Of a stretch of 64,000 nt of DNA, positions 28,001 to 41,291 are shown one piece after another (within the stretch, counting starts at the first letter, position 1; the number at the start of each line of letters is the position of its first letter). Position numbers and translations under genes: made by a program. Source of the stretch: Trochalopteron elliotii (Eukaryota > Chordata > Aves > Passeriformes > Leiothrichidae); contig JANPWX010000639.1 in assembly GCA_024734555.1 (NCBI GenBank), positions 414,081 to 478,080 of the forward strand, in the 5' to 3' direction. The notes beneath the pieces are model-generated. The model did no database searches and was not told the origin of the DNA. It was given only the letters and a program-made list of their open reading frames with translations.

Positions 28001-31000
28001 TATTATCTTGACAGCTACTACTGGAAAGGAAAAAATGTCCTGTGAAGGAAAGAGGACAGCAGAGAAGAAGAATGGCCACAGTACTAAAGCTGACTTATCT
28101 TTATCTACCTCTAGCTGGAGCCCAAGGAACTCCTCTCCATTGGCAACAATGATACATCTTCTCATGCCCAGACATCCTGAGTGAATTGGTCTGACAAATC
28201 CCATAACAGGTAAGATGATTTCAACTAGGATAAAATCTGACATTTCAAAGCAGGCTTCTTAAAAATTCAGCTGCCAATGACAGTCTATACCAAATTCTGG
28301 ATTAAGAAACATTGGACAGGTCTGTGCTCTTCTAAATCCCAGGATCAGCAACAAAGGAGAAGGAAGAGGGTGAGTAATGCATGCAAATAGCAGCATTCAT
28401 ATCTAAACACAAATTAGAAATGCTTGTCATTAAAGAAATCCCTCGGCTTGTATCCCACCCTAGGATTCAGACTGGGTAACACCATATAACATAGCATAGC
28501 AACATCTATACCTGTCTAAATTGAAAATAACCTACTTGCCATATTCCAGGACTTGGATGACTGTTTCACTGACACATACAAAGCATTGGAGACATTCAGT
28601 TGTAGCAGCATTTTCTTCCTCTTCAGCTGCCCCAGACAGGTGAACTCCAGAGTTACAGACAAAATTCTTTTAGCAAGGGTTTCACGCTTGCTTTTACTTG
28701 TTGTAACTAATCTCAAATCTATTTCTCTCTGCATCTTTCATTTGATGCCTTTTGTTCTCCAGTTATTTAGTCCTTCTACCACTACCTCCCAACTCTGTTG
28801 CAGCTAGTTTCACTAGCACACTTCCATTTTCTAGACAACAGTCTCTAGTAATATTAGCACAGAAGACTGGTCCCAAAGTCAGTCATTAGGAAGAGCTTTC
28901 AGTAACAACCTCCCTCCAGTCAGAAAGGCCTCTTTTCACTGAAATCTGCCCTTTAGCTTACCTATTAGTCACAATTTTACTGGCATTACTCAGCATGTCT
29001 CTCAGTTTCCCACACTACACCACACTAGGAGCTAAGCAGGGAAGACTGCATTTCCATGACTAGAAACACCAGTGCTTTTATCAGTGACTAGGTTTACTAG
29101 GATCATGCTTGATCTGGCCTCCCACATTTTCTTTCCTTTTTCTGCTACCCTAAGTCCTATTCTTACCTTCAAAAGAGTAGAACAGTTGCTATGAATAGCC
29201 TGGACTCCAACACCCCCGTCCTTGCCTGTTTATCAAAGACAGACTCGCATTCTGCAGCTGAACAGGATCTTTTTTCCTCTGTTAAGTCTTATTAAAAAGT
29301 GTTCTTGAGCCTGCAATTTTATGGGTCAGTCCCTTCCAGATACCAAGATGACAATGATCTAGCCATTCTCCAATATTTGACTCGAGCTGTTTCTCCCACT
29401 TTAGCAGAAGCCATTTTGATTTCCACGTTTTCGTAGCCACTAAAAACCTGCTATGCCTGAGTATTCAAAATCAGCATCCTGACTGAAACAGAAACAAAGT
29501 ATCTGATAAATTGTTGGGCCATGACAAGCTACTTTTTTCCCCCTTTTATTTATGTGGCTGAAGGACCTTCTTCTTTTTATTTTAATTTCTTTTGCAGAGT
29601 TAAACTCTGCTTGTCTCATGCCAATTCTCATTTTACCGATATATTTCCCGCCCTCTTACACGTGACTTTCTTTGCTAACCTTTTTTCTACTCCTTATTCA
29701 GTCATATCTGATAACTTTTCTTCCATGCTTTTCACCTCACAAGATATGCCATCCATCTGGAGCTGAAAAGTTAAGCTATAGAGCTGCACTTGTCCACCCT
29801 TCATTTTAATTGAAACTGAAATCCCTCAAAGCAAGGTTATTTTCTACTTCATTCTACAACTTAGTGTCAGATCTAAAAAAAGTATTGCTTTTTGCTGTTT
29901 CAGTGACTGGTTGGTTATTGCATTCAGAAATGTCTGAATTTAGCTATTTGTTCCTCTCTATAATCCAGGAAGTCAAAGCTTCCCATAATGACAGACCTCT
30001 AACAAGCAAGATCAGTATCTACCAAATCCAGTTCTTGAGGTCATTGGCAGATATACCACACTTCCTCAGTAATCAGACTTCCCCAGAATGTCTTTGGCTC
30101 TATTAGGTTGGTTATTTAACTCATTATCTCTCCTTATTTACCTCATTAAAGGCTTACAGTAACATCAGACTGTTTACTTCTGTCTTTCACAACTCAGGTA
30201 TGCTCCAGTACCTGCACTCCAACTATTCCTCCCCTTCTCCTTCAGTAACTGCTTCCAGATATAGAAACACACACAAAGCCCCCTGCCCTCCCCCCCAAAG
30301 GACAACCTCCTTTGTCATGTCCTCAAATACTCATTTGAACGCCTCCCACCATTTCCAGGTGAAACTGTAGTCCAGTGATTTACTCTTACTGTACATACGC
30401 TGATATGTCATACCCAAAAATTTGTGTGAAACACCTCCTCAACCAGCAACCATCTTAGCCACCTCCACAACTGTTTTGCCATCTCTGTTGCACCTCAGCA
30501 GTTATCCCCTATCATTCCTTGACAGAGTTGTTTGCTAAATATATTTTTTAAAAAGGAATCCTTCTCTCTCCCCCACTCGGATATCCAAACTTTAATTCCA
30601 TAGAATCTCTTCCTGCCCCTTGCTCTTGGGTATTTAGGCTCATTTATTACCTAGTAAATCCTTAGCCCCTCATTTAAGTATGATGTTGTCCACAGATGGA
30701 TTCTGCCACAGCAAACTGCAATGAATTTTGGCCAGACTTTATTTCTATTTAATCTATTTATTTTTCAAAAAAATACAGGTACTAACTACTCACATTTTGA
30801 TCTCTGCCTTGGTGCTTTATTGTCTTCCTTAGTATTCCTAGGTATTAGCAAAATGAATTACAAACTGCCCAGAAAGAGAACTCTTTTGTATTATGACTTA
30901 ATGGATACAGTCCAGGTTGACTGGGATATCCTTCCAGAGGGATCATATTTTTTACATAATATCCTTAAGCTACAATCTTCCTTATTCTTACTTTAAATCA

Positions 31001-31843
31001 AATATGAAAGTACTCAAACTCTATCAACTTTCTTCCTTTAACACAAATAAAAATAACTGTGTTTGGCAAACAGGTTGTCTACTCTCATTCCCTCTACTGG
31101 AATTTCACCTTACAGGAGCTCATGCAAGCCATTTTTTTATTTGCTTTGGTTAATGTAAGTTCAAATAAACTCAACACTCAAAGCCAAACTTTCAAAAGGT
31201 GTCATATATTTTGCCTGCTTTGAACTCAAGGATTTTGCAGGCTTTCCCTGTAGATCTGCCAAGGTTAGCAGAGTTCAGAGAACCTAGCCCAAATTGCAAG
31301 GCTGCAATAAAGCCTGACATGGAGATTCATCTAGTTTGAATGTTTATGACAATTGCTTTATACCATTACCTCCTTAGTCCTTCTGACATCCTGAAGAAAA
31401 GCAACATAAATGGATTTTCCAATAATGTCATCTGCAGAAAACCTTGTTGGGACTTTTTAAAGAGCTGCTTGTTACAGGCCTGTTGTTGCCATAGCCATCC
31501 CTAGTTCTTTTTCACAAGGAATTGCTGCTGTTCAACATGAGCCACAAGTCAGATTATGAATTTCAGCTCTTTGAATTCCCCCTGTGAGTCAGTTTCATAC
31601 CTGCTCTAGCAACATTGTTTCCAACACAAGTCTGACTACTCCCTCTACTTCCAAAGCCATATTGGAAGATGGGACCTTGCTCATCTGGCTGGCCTCATGG
31701 CATGCTGACATCATCCAACAGATCAGTCACCTCATAAAATCAAACGATGATCAATTTTTTTCCCAAACGAGTCTAAATTAATTACACTATTCCTGGACAG
31801 CCTGCAGGTTAAAGGTCAAGAAGTTACACATGCTATACACATT
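25053..31843. other. Long unique non-coding stretch
   Basis: About 6.8 kb with no recognisable gene or transposon. Open frames of 60-139 codons (27362-27781 on - being the longest) have no recognisable domains. Short inverted repeats such as 26164-26181 (7-bp arms, 4-nt loop) occur at about chance frequency. The 29100-30660 part is pyrimidine-rich on +. Confidence 0.6.
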
Positions 31844-31868
31844 AAAAAAAAAAAAAAAAAAAAAAAAA
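31844..31868 (+). repeat. Poly(A) run of 25
   Basis: Twenty-five consecutive A are followed by GAGA. Upstream sequence does not resemble any retroposon or gene that I recognise, so the run is listed only as simple sequence. Confidence 0.9.
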
Positions 31869-32873
31869 GAGATTCCCTCAAAGCTCTACATTGAAAAAAA
31901 GGTGGAAAATAGATTTCATTTATAAGTTATGTCCCACATCTGACTGAAAACAATGAGGAGTACAAACCATAACCAGAAGGGTTGCTAAAGATGCATGCAT
32001 ACATACAATTGGAATTCCTTCCTTGTCCTCACCTTCCTGTGTTCTGTACTGGCCATCTTTGCCTACATATTGACCAGGTCTATGGGTACAGCTGGAGTGG
32101 CCATATTATGTACTTCCATTAATAACAAATTATAAAATGGCTGGATGAAGAATAAAAATAATTTATCACTTACTACAAAAATATTACTCCTGGAAATAAA
32201 AAAAATTAAAAATAATTAAAAAAAAAAAAAGTGGAAGCTGAAAGGGCCATAATATGTGACTGCCCAGATGGTTCTACAATATACATATAGGCATTTCAGA
32301 TGTGCTCTGTTTCAGGCATTTAGTCAGAATCACAGAGATTACATCTTTACCTTGTGTCTGTTTCCACAAAGCACAGACAGTACAGGTTGATTCTAAAAAG
32401 TAATATCCTAGCCCCTCAATCTGCCCATTGTATCCTCAGTAAAACTAAGGCTAGAGAGCCTCAAAAATCTCTGTGCTACTGCTGAGATCTCTGTTTCCAG
32501 GTGGCATCCCTGCCACACAGCAGGTTGGCTTTGCCCTCTGCACCATTTAACAAGAACAAAACAATGCAAAGAGGACGGGAAATCACCAAGATACTTGATT
32601 GATCAAATGACAAGCTTCTGCCACCAACACATTTGGTATTGGAAATTTGCTGATCTCTTTAAAACTGACGTGGGTGAGCAGCAAAAGAAAACAAGGAATA
32701 AAGCGTCCTGTTGGAACATTGGAACACAGACAGTTTTAGCTCATTAGCTGCTGTGTGTTGAGAGCAGTTGAGGCCCTTTGCTAGGTTCTTAGGTATGGAC
32801 ACACGTGAATTGAGAAAGTATGTAGAAATCCTCTTTTAGAGGTGCACCAGCTTTGCCAATCCACTGACCTCCC
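31869..32873. other. Unique sequence with an A/T-rich block
   Basis: No gene is recognised. A low-complexity A/T-rich block at about 32197-32231 consists of AAATTAAAAATAATTAAA-type sequence ending in a 13-A run. The rest is unremarkable and leads into the CpG-enriched patch. Confidence 0.6.
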
Positions 32874-33075
32874 GAGCCTTTCCGTGAGACATACTTGCTC
32901 ACTCTCGCTTCTCCTCGCAGAGATTAGCTCTGTCTGCTCCCAGGCGCCTACTCTCTCCTTCCCTAATGTGATTAAATAAGCTCCCTGTCTCTCCAGGCTT
33001 GTGCAACCGCCTCCCGCTTAGTCACCTAAGCGCGCTGCAACACCCCAAAGGAGCGGAGTCAGCTGAAACAGGAGC
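32874..33075. promoter_or_regulatory. CpG-enriched patch, possible regulatory element
   Basis: I count 11 CpG dinucleotides in about 200 bp here, including GGCGCC (32944-32949) and GCGCGC-like sequence near 33030. Most comparable windows in this 64 kb have none to two. The local base composition is also GC-richer than the flanks. It is far too short and weak to be a standard CpG island. CpG retention in otherwise depleted DNA can mark an unmethylated promoter or enhancer, or a younger or GC-biased insertion. No TATA box, gene start or recognised repeat is adjacent. The regulatory reading is inference. Confidence 0.3.
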
Positions 33076-33509
33076 GTTCCCAGCTCTGACATGTAAAGTA
33101 CTTGCACTCAGTGCTAAATAAACTTGGAAAAATGTTCACAATGCAGCTGTGTGCACAAGATGCTGCAACCTCAGGGCAAGAATAATTATACACAAACAAG
33201 ATACTTAGGATTTATGTTCCCCTCAAATAAAAATGTGCGCTGCTCATGCCAATCTCAGCACTCCATGGTATGCCTGCAATCTGAGGCAGAGGAACAGATT
33301 CTCTGTTAGGGTTAAGAGATTAGATACCATCGTTGCTTTATTTTCCAATAAAATTTAGAGGCATTCTAAGCATTGTGGGTACATATTGATATGCTTTTCA
33401 CCATACAAGGATAAGGATTCATGGGAGGTCTTTTAAATGCCCTATTGTGTTAATGATATTTATTCAGGCAATTTTCTATTGGCATACCTTGATGATTCCT
33501 TTTCAGAAG

Positions 33510-33860
33510 TTACAGGGTTAAAGCTGAAGACCACAGGAATACCAGACCAAAACAAAACCGAGGAAGTTTCAGAAAAAGAAACAAGTACTCCTAGACCTTT
33601 CCAACCAAAGATTTATCTAACTTGCTCCTTAAATTCTCTCATGAGGGAGAGCGCCAACTGCTTGTGCAAGTAGCCTGTTGCAATGCTTATGCATCTCTCA
33701 GTAGATGACTACTCCTAACAGCCAATGTCAATTAAATCTGTTGCTAACAAAATCAATCTCTCTGCTTCTCAGTGAACACAGCTAAAGATTGATCACTGTC
33801 TTCTTCATAATGACTTTTTAATCATGGTCATATTTATCTTCTCTTTCAAAGGGGAAAAAC
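33510..33860 (+). mobile_element. Ancient CR1/L3-like retroposon remnant
   Basis: The block 'agggttaaagctgaagacc' near 33514 resembles the shared 'aaggccagaagg' portion of amniote CR1-type elements. Downstream pieces follow in the expected order: 'cttgctccttaaa' (near 33620), 'agcctgttgcaatgctta' (33671-33688), 'ctcctaacagccaatgtca' (about 33711-33730), and 'ttgatcactgtcttcttcat' (about 33790-33808). Collinear blocks in the order of turtle and crocodile CR1/L3-like consensus sequences make this more than a chance match. It is highly diverged, so it is old and inactive. Boundaries and subfamily are approximate, since I matched from memory only. Confidence 0.55.
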
Positions 33861-36800
33861 CCCTAAAGCCAGTTCTCAGACCTTTTTCTTTTTTTTTTAA
33901 ACCTCTCAACACACTCGTCTTTGGATCTGTAAGTGTTTGAATGTGCCACATCCATGGGCAATCCCAAAAAAATCCAAGCAACCTGTGCAAAGAAGTCCTG
34001 TCTGCAATGGACCTGAGATCTCTCAGGAGTCATTCTCTTGAACTGGACTCATCAGTGAACATATGCAGTGATATTTCATTATACTCCCATGCTCCAACAA
34101 ACCACACTCTAAAAATCAAGGGAGACTCCATTGAAGTTTCTTTTGTACCTACTTAGTTCAGCAGTGGAACCTGAAATGGTATGGCTTACAGAGTTGAAAG
34201 GAGACTTTGCAAGCTTTGTTAAAGTTGCTGTAAACAAAGAAAACTCAACAAACAGCTTCAGGAGTACTTTAGTAAGCAATTGCTCACTGGTTGGAATGCA
34301 AGTTACACCACGTTAGACCCACTTCATATTTTGCCCCAAGGAATCAGCAAGCTGGGTGGGAGACCGACAGGCATTCCCACCAGCCTGTCAGGCTGGACAA
34401 GCTGCAAGAACAAGCAGCCAGTCTGATAATTTTGCCTTCCCTTTCTTGACCTCGACTATAGAGAAGAGAAGGTTAATGTAGGTTTCAACCTTTGTATTTA
34501 GGTCAAGTTCTGTTAAAATTGTAAGGGAAAAAGGTTCAGGAGTTCATAATTTTCTTACCCAAATAATGAGTACAGAATTTACATTCCTCTGCTTAGAAGA
34601 CTTACACAAGGCTATGCAAGTTATATGTGAGCAGTAACTGGCTCTTCACAGGAGCTTTCTGGAATCAAAGGAGAGAAGCATGTCACTAACAACTCTATCT
34701 CATTTTTAATATTCTGTTCGCAGGTGGCCACTATTTGCATGATCTAGTCCTGTTCCTGTCATACTCTGCTACATGAAAAGAAAAAAAGATAAAATTAGTA
34801 TATTAAGAAAAAGTAAGTAAGAAGAATAAGTAAGAAGAAAGAAAAAATAAGTATATTAAAGTATATTAACCAGGCATGGAAAAAAGATACTGGCCCCAAA
34901 ACCCATGGCACAGAGGAAAATGTTATTTTTTGCTGCTGGCAATTTTCTTTGGGTTGGCAGAACATGTCATTTCGACTGCGAAAAGGAGCACATGTACTGA
35001 GCTCTGGGAGCTCATCATGGTATCCTTGCCAATGCCAACTAGTAGCAATTCAGAGCTCAACTAGTTATTGAAAATGAGCCCATTACAGTTGTCAGGTACC
35101 AGTCAATTTAAACCCTAGTGAGAACTGGTCTCAGAAATTGTCTTTGGAAACTAATACATTTTTCCTTGTTTCAGAGGCTAAAAGGGGCACATTGAAAAGG
35201 TACTGTCTTCCAGTAGCCCATTGTGCAATTGATTAGAAATTAAATCGTTTGTGTTTGAATCAGGGTGGGGAAAATATTTTGAGACTGCAGTTTGATCTGA
35301 GTGTTGCTTTTACTTGTGGTTTGGCAAAAGACTCTGAAATGCTGTTAAATCAAAAAGGCAACGAAAACCTGCAATTGCCGTGTCTCTGCTTATAAAAAAA
35401 CATTTTAAAATAACCACATGCATCATTCACTACACAGATGCCACATTCTTCCCTACCCTTATTTAATAGCTAGCTGTCAATCTTTGTTGAAGAGCAGTTA
35501 CCTGACATTACCATAATAATGCTTCAAAGCTTCATATAAAAGATGGGTATCTACCTAGGCAAGCCCATAGGGGTAAAGAAAAAAAAAAGCCTTTTCTCTC
35601 TAGAGTTGCAAAAATGCAGTTCTCTAAGACAGTCCAACCAGGCAGGAATGACAATCACAGATACTCCTGCCTTTTCTTTGCCATAATTAAGCAGAGAGAG
35701 ATCAACAAATCTGTATCTACATAAGATGGGTTTCTCATCTCTATTTCTATTAACTGTGGTAGAGAGGAAACTAAATGTGAACCGAGACGTCTGACCATTA
35801 GCATAACATAAACACTTCTTCCATCTTCCAGGATAAGTATTACACTTCTCAGGACAGCTCATGTACAACCACTTTGAAGTTTAGTCATTCTCAAAGCGCT
35901 CTCCTTTCACATGCTCCTGCTGTGAGCAAACACTACAATGAAAACTTGCCTGTGTCACAGGTTTGGGAGATGGTGCCATGTATACGAGCCAAAAAAACCT
36001 CAAAATCTTTTAAGCTGAGTAAATTTGATATTGAGTAGGGAGAACTGGAGCTGACATTTAAAACCACTGTTTTCTGAGCAGGATTAGAGGGAGGTGTCAA
36101 GAGCCAAAGACTGGCTGAACATCTGAGACACACAGCTGACTCCTTTAAGTGTGAGGAATGGTGAGAAATCAAAGCATGGAAATCCTGTGACAAAAGACCC
36201 AGGTACTTAGGTGAAAGCAAAGTACAATTAAGCAAGGGCTTACCAATATATATATAACCTTTCATTCCCTCTGCAACAGAGTAGGGAAGCTCAGGACCTG
36301 ACAGTAGTTAGAAAGCAGAAGGCAGCAGCTGCTTCACGGGAGAATTCCCAACACCAAACACACAGCAAGCACTGGGCGCATCCTTTCTCCTTCCAGCATG
36401 TATTGAGACTCCAGTGGATGAGTCCCAGAGCACAAATTTTCTTTAGAAGCCACTGTCAAGAAATCCATTGACACGAGCCTCCATAGACACCAGTCTCTGC
36501 AGATCCTTCATGCAGCCTCCCATTGACTAGGCCTTCCACATCTCAGCTCTCCTCTTACCAGAAGCTAAATGTTGCAGGAATGTAGCTGTGCCAGTCTTCC
36601 ATGTTGTGAGAGAAGATTGTTCTGACGCATGAGATTACACAAAGGGAAGCCATTAGGAAATGGTACAAAACCCCAAGTGTCCATGAGAGAAAAAAGAAGG
36701 GTAAAGACAAATTTCTTTCATGAACTCCTTCCCTCCCAAGGGAGAGAGAAACTGTGCCACTTGCACTGTTCATCATGAGACGAATATGCTCCTGTGAACC

Positions 36801-39800
36801 ATCTTCCAGTGGCTCTCCATGCTAGGATTTGTCACCCTAGTGAATATTCTTCAACTTTTCTTTCTCTGAACACAAACATAACATCACCCAAGGATGGACA
36901 GCAGTGATACTTTCCAGCACCTTCCCCCCATAGGTTACACAGCTGGTAAAACCACCTACATGACAGCAATGGCTCAGTATTCCGAGACACAGTGTCCATT
37001 CAAGGCAGGAAAGATCCTTATTCAAGCACAGAACTGTTGTGGGCAAGGCAGAGTATTCATAAATTTGTATGCAACAATGTTTACTCTGATACCATTGGAT
37101 TGCTTCATGCCAGAGTTTTGACTGAAACAAGATGAGATAATGGGAACCCTGACTGTTGGAAGCCAGCTTGGTATCAGTTTGAATGCATGTATTTATTTAA
37201 GCCTTCACAAGGTTTCCTATTGACTCTGCACATAAAAGAAGATAAGTCAATGAAGAAAGAGAGCCTCAAGAGCCTATATGGGTATTTGTGAGCTCATGCC
37301 ATGACAGGAGAAAAAGCAAACACCACAACAGTTTTGGATACCATGGGTTTCTTTCACAACAGTTCACTGTGCATCCCTGTTTCCCTCTTACTCTGAAAGA
37401 GGGTTTCCCTGAAGTAGAAGAATAGGGAAGAGGGCGCAAGACAGTTTAACAATGCAAAAAACCTCTTTTTTTAATTCTTCACACTGAGTTTTCAATTAGC
37501 ATACAGAAAAGCTTCTACATTTGGAAAACCTAAAAGCACACAGCTTTTGCTGTGAATCAGCACAAGACCCATCACACAAAAGCAATGTGTGCTCACATGC
37601 ATGCATGAACATGTACACAAACACACATACTTGTTCACGTATGCACACGCCCAGAGGCAGTGACTGCCACTCTTTCTAGGGGAGTTTCATCTGTGCTTTT
37701 GAGAACAGCACTTTTCAATAAGAACATCCACTTTTGAATCAGTTTTCAAGTACTGGATCTGAAATAATAACAGGCCTCAGCAGCAAATCTGAATTCTGGT
37801 TCAGTCCTCTCCTGGGCCTGACCACAAAAGTTGCTGTGTCTAGGCTTTTCTTGGATCTGTCATAGATCAAATTGTGTCAACATTAACTCATGAAGCTTAT
37901 GGAGCAAAACACTAACACAGCTATGAAGAACTAAGATCTTCAGTCACAAAAAATATAAGTGAGTATTTGATGTGTTGCAACAGCGCTTTTTATTAAATGC
38001 TTGCACAAAGTACAGCAACCATGACAAAATAATTTGTGGTTTATGCAAGTATAGCTACCTTAGACCACACAGGCCATTTAAATAGTGTATTATGCTGGCA
38101 ATCATGGTTACTAACCCCACGTTAAGAACTGTGGGCAGACACTTCATTAATGCACACACAGATCGCCAGGATATTGTGCCTGTCTCCATGATGCAAATGT
38201 GTAGAATACAGCAGCAAGATTGAGGGATGATGAAGGCATCTGGCAAATCTCCACAGGGTGATGCACCCAGGAGCAAATGATGCAGCATGTTCACACCACC
38301 CACTGGATACACCACTGCACTGGAATTCAGGTGCAGACAGACATTTCAATGATGCCCATTGCCCAAGCATGGACAAGCCACAGATCAAACCTAACATGCT
38401 GGATCTGTGGAGGAGGGAACACTATTGCTATCTTTCTTAACTTTAAATTCTAGCAGAAAAAAAGAGTACTGGTAAACCTACTGAAAGATATGGTTACCCA
38501 ACATTTCCCATTCTAAGCACTTCCTCTTTGGTTGATTTTATATTGGCTAAACCTAAGGTATCAGGTGTAGCATTTCCATGGCAGGATCTGCTTCCAATAC
38601 TTTCTTTTCCTTTTGAAATTAAGATGGCAAAACCAAGTCATGTCCTAATCTTGGGAAATGGAGATACCCACTTTATGAAAAAAAATCTGCGTAAGCTAAT
38701 GAAACATTGGTTGCTTTGGCTCTTAGCTACCAATCTATAGATACAATAATAATTGAAGCACTCACATTGTACCAAGAAAGCATGAAGGCAGATACAAGAA
38801 ATCTTGCTTTTAGGGTCACATAATCTAAACATTGTTCAACAGTTATTAATGGTAAAGGCTAACAGCAAAACACGTGTCACAAAAACAATCCTAAAAGTCA
38901 TTAAAGAGCACTGAGCTGGGGACTTGAGCTTTAACAAAAAAGAACTAGTTTCAAGCAGAAAGAAAGAAAAGGTTAATAAGACTCTAACCTGCAATGCCCA
39001 CTCAGAAAGCACTTTTGATAAGAGGCAAGTATCAACAAAAATGAGCAGGAGTTTTGCAGAAAGAGGTGTTTCCTGTCTCCTTTCTAATGCATTTATCAGA
39101 TTGTGGAGGACAAAACTCCCCATCTTTTTAACCAGAAGGTTAATTTATATAGCTATATTCTGTGGACAAAGTAAAGCTTTATGATGCACTGAGGACAAAA
39201 TAAGATATTCAATTACAAGCAAGAACAGAAAAGGAATGAGCAAACGATATATTTGTTTTACCAGCTACTTTTTTTTTTTTCCAAACACATTTTTTGTTCC
39301 TAGGAGAACACTGGTTTAATGCTTTTTCTGGAGTTATTTTTAAGATCATTTTTTTCCTGGCTGTTTTCCCTCTGTCTCCTTCCCCAAACCTATCCCCCCT
39401 GCCACAAGGAGAGGCAAAGTCCTGCCACATTTGAGTGAAATGCTGATGCCCATGTGGGTGGGTGCAGAATTAGCCAAAACAAGTCCCTGCATTCCTTTGG
39501 ATGTCAGCACCTTCTGCTGGCTCTTTCCTAATATCTTATTAATAGGTAAAATCTCTTTTCCAAATCAACCTTCTCTGTTCTTTTACAGTATAAAAACATA
39601 GAAATAAAGAGCTTCCTTAAAAACAGAAACAGAAAACCTTCCTTAAGCAGGTGTCCAGGCTTATTTATAGCAAAGAATTACACTAGTTAGACAATTACAG
39701 TTTTTCAGTTGCCCAATTTAAATTCCTATAGGTACCTAATAGACCATCAAATTAAGAAGAATTACCAGTAAATAGCAATTACCTTGAAAGAACAGTATTT

Positions 39801-39990
39801 TAAATATTAAAGTGACACTTCATTAGTTATGCTGGCAAACAGGTCAGCTTGAATCAAATGGCTATTTTAAATTAGTGGTCCTATTGCAGACATGGGGTAT
39901 AATTTTTATTACCAAATACCCAGCCAAGCTAGTGACCTTAAAAACAATACTCAAGAAATGGCTGAGACTTAATTAGAATACTGTGTCGGG
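33861..39990. other. Unique non-coding stretch with simple sequence
   Basis: No gene is recognised. A low-complexity A-rich block with repeated AAGTAAGAAGAA-like units lies at about 34773-34872. Alternating purine-pyrimidine sequence with CATGCATGCATG and CACGTATGCACACGC lies at about 37585-37650. Overlapping open frames at 38055-38440 (86 and 91 codons on -, 60 on +) are unusually dense, but no protein family could be recognised. Confidence 0.6.
34773..34872. repeat. A-rich low-complexity block
   Basis: A-rich purine sequence contains several AAGTAAGAA-type units and three 'gtatatta' motifs. Its irregular structure suggests repeated slippage. Confidence 0.75.
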
Positions 39991-40024
<34 letters not shown>

Positions 40025-40039
40025 AGAGAGAGAGAGAGA
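39991..40039 (+). repeat. Compound simple repeat: poly(A) then (AG)n
   Basis: About 31 consecutive A (39991-40021) run directly into nine AG/GA units (to about 40039). This is an all-purine tract of nearly 50 bp on +. Poly(A) tails of retroposons often decay into such compound microsatellites, but I see no recognisable retroposon body upstream. Confidence 0.95.
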
Positions 40040-41291
40040 ATAGGCTTGAACATCTCGGAATTCTTTCCAGGAAGGTGTTTTTAATAATGGCAGTAGTTTA
40101 CTCCACTTAAGGTCCATATCCTCAAGTCAAAATGTAGGCTTTTATGAAAGCAACAAAATATAAGACTAGAAAAATATTTCCATCCCTTTTTTTCCAACAG
40201 TAGCAATTTTTTTTCTCAAGAAACAACATGAAGAGCCTTCAAAGCATTTATGACTGCAGAACTGTATCCCTAGCACAACAGTGACTCTCAGCTTCTACTG
40301 ATATTACCTTTTGCTTCACATGCTCAAATGAAAGTACCAAGAAAACCAACAGATAAATTTATTTTGACATGCCTTTTTATTTTTAGCCATCTGTGGTGTT
40401 AGAACTCATAACAAAATCACATGGCTAGTGTTCATTTTCTTTGTTATCATCTCTATTTTCTATAATGTACACCAGAGCAAACAGTTATTACAGTAATAAC
40501 TCAAACAAATACTACCTGTAACACCACTGTAACAGTCTCATCACACAGAGAAATTCCTGTATTTTCGTCACTCCTGAAAATTTTATCTCTAACCTTTCAC
40601 AGCAGACATAAAAAATAAGCTGTTAAAATGCAAAAGAAATAGAAGTCCCAGCATGGCTTGTTCCTTTTAGGTTCTTGCACAGATGTCGTCACTCACATTC
40701 ATCTTTTTATCCCTTCTCTTCATTTACTTTCATCCCAGTTTGTATCCAAGACTGTCACCAGGTCCTTTACACAGTCCTATCTGGTGTATTCTGTGATGGC
40801 AGTGACTTAAGCAATGAGCAGCTGTGGATCCGAAATTCTGCCCAGCTTAAGTAAAGCATTTAAGGTTTTTTATGCCATAACTGGGCAGAATTTGCCAACT
40901 ACTTGCCAGACACAAAAGAAAGAACATGATACTGTGAGTCATGATGGAGGATCCATGAGAACTGCCATAACTACACTAAAGTTCAACAGAGCAGTTAATG
41001 CCCACTGAGGTGAATGACTTCACAAAGAACTCAAAGGAAGATTCAAAATTAAGTTCAAGTTTGGTAGAAAAAATTAGGCAGTCTTTCTGTCCAAAGATAG
41101 AATCCTGGAAGTACACCTGCCAGAGGTATAGGGAAGATCCAGAGCTTTGTGAAAAATGTTTGAACTCTAAAACAGTTAGAGCTCTGAAAATGTATTTGGG
41201 TATCAAAGGTGGGACTTGGGATGAATTTACTTTCCTGAGAAGGTAAGCCCTGAGCCTTTGCTCCTGAGCTTTACATTAAACAATAAACACA
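40040..41291. other. Unique non-coding sequence
   Basis: No gene or transposon is recognised. Short open frames on both strands (for example 40998-41246 on +, 82 codons) overlap one another and show no recognisable domains. Confidence 0.6.

Noticed and set aside
38055..38440. Dense overlapping open frames, considered as a decayed transposase
   Set aside because: I tried to match the translations to DDE transposase and Myb-like families and found no convincing motif or catalytic residues.
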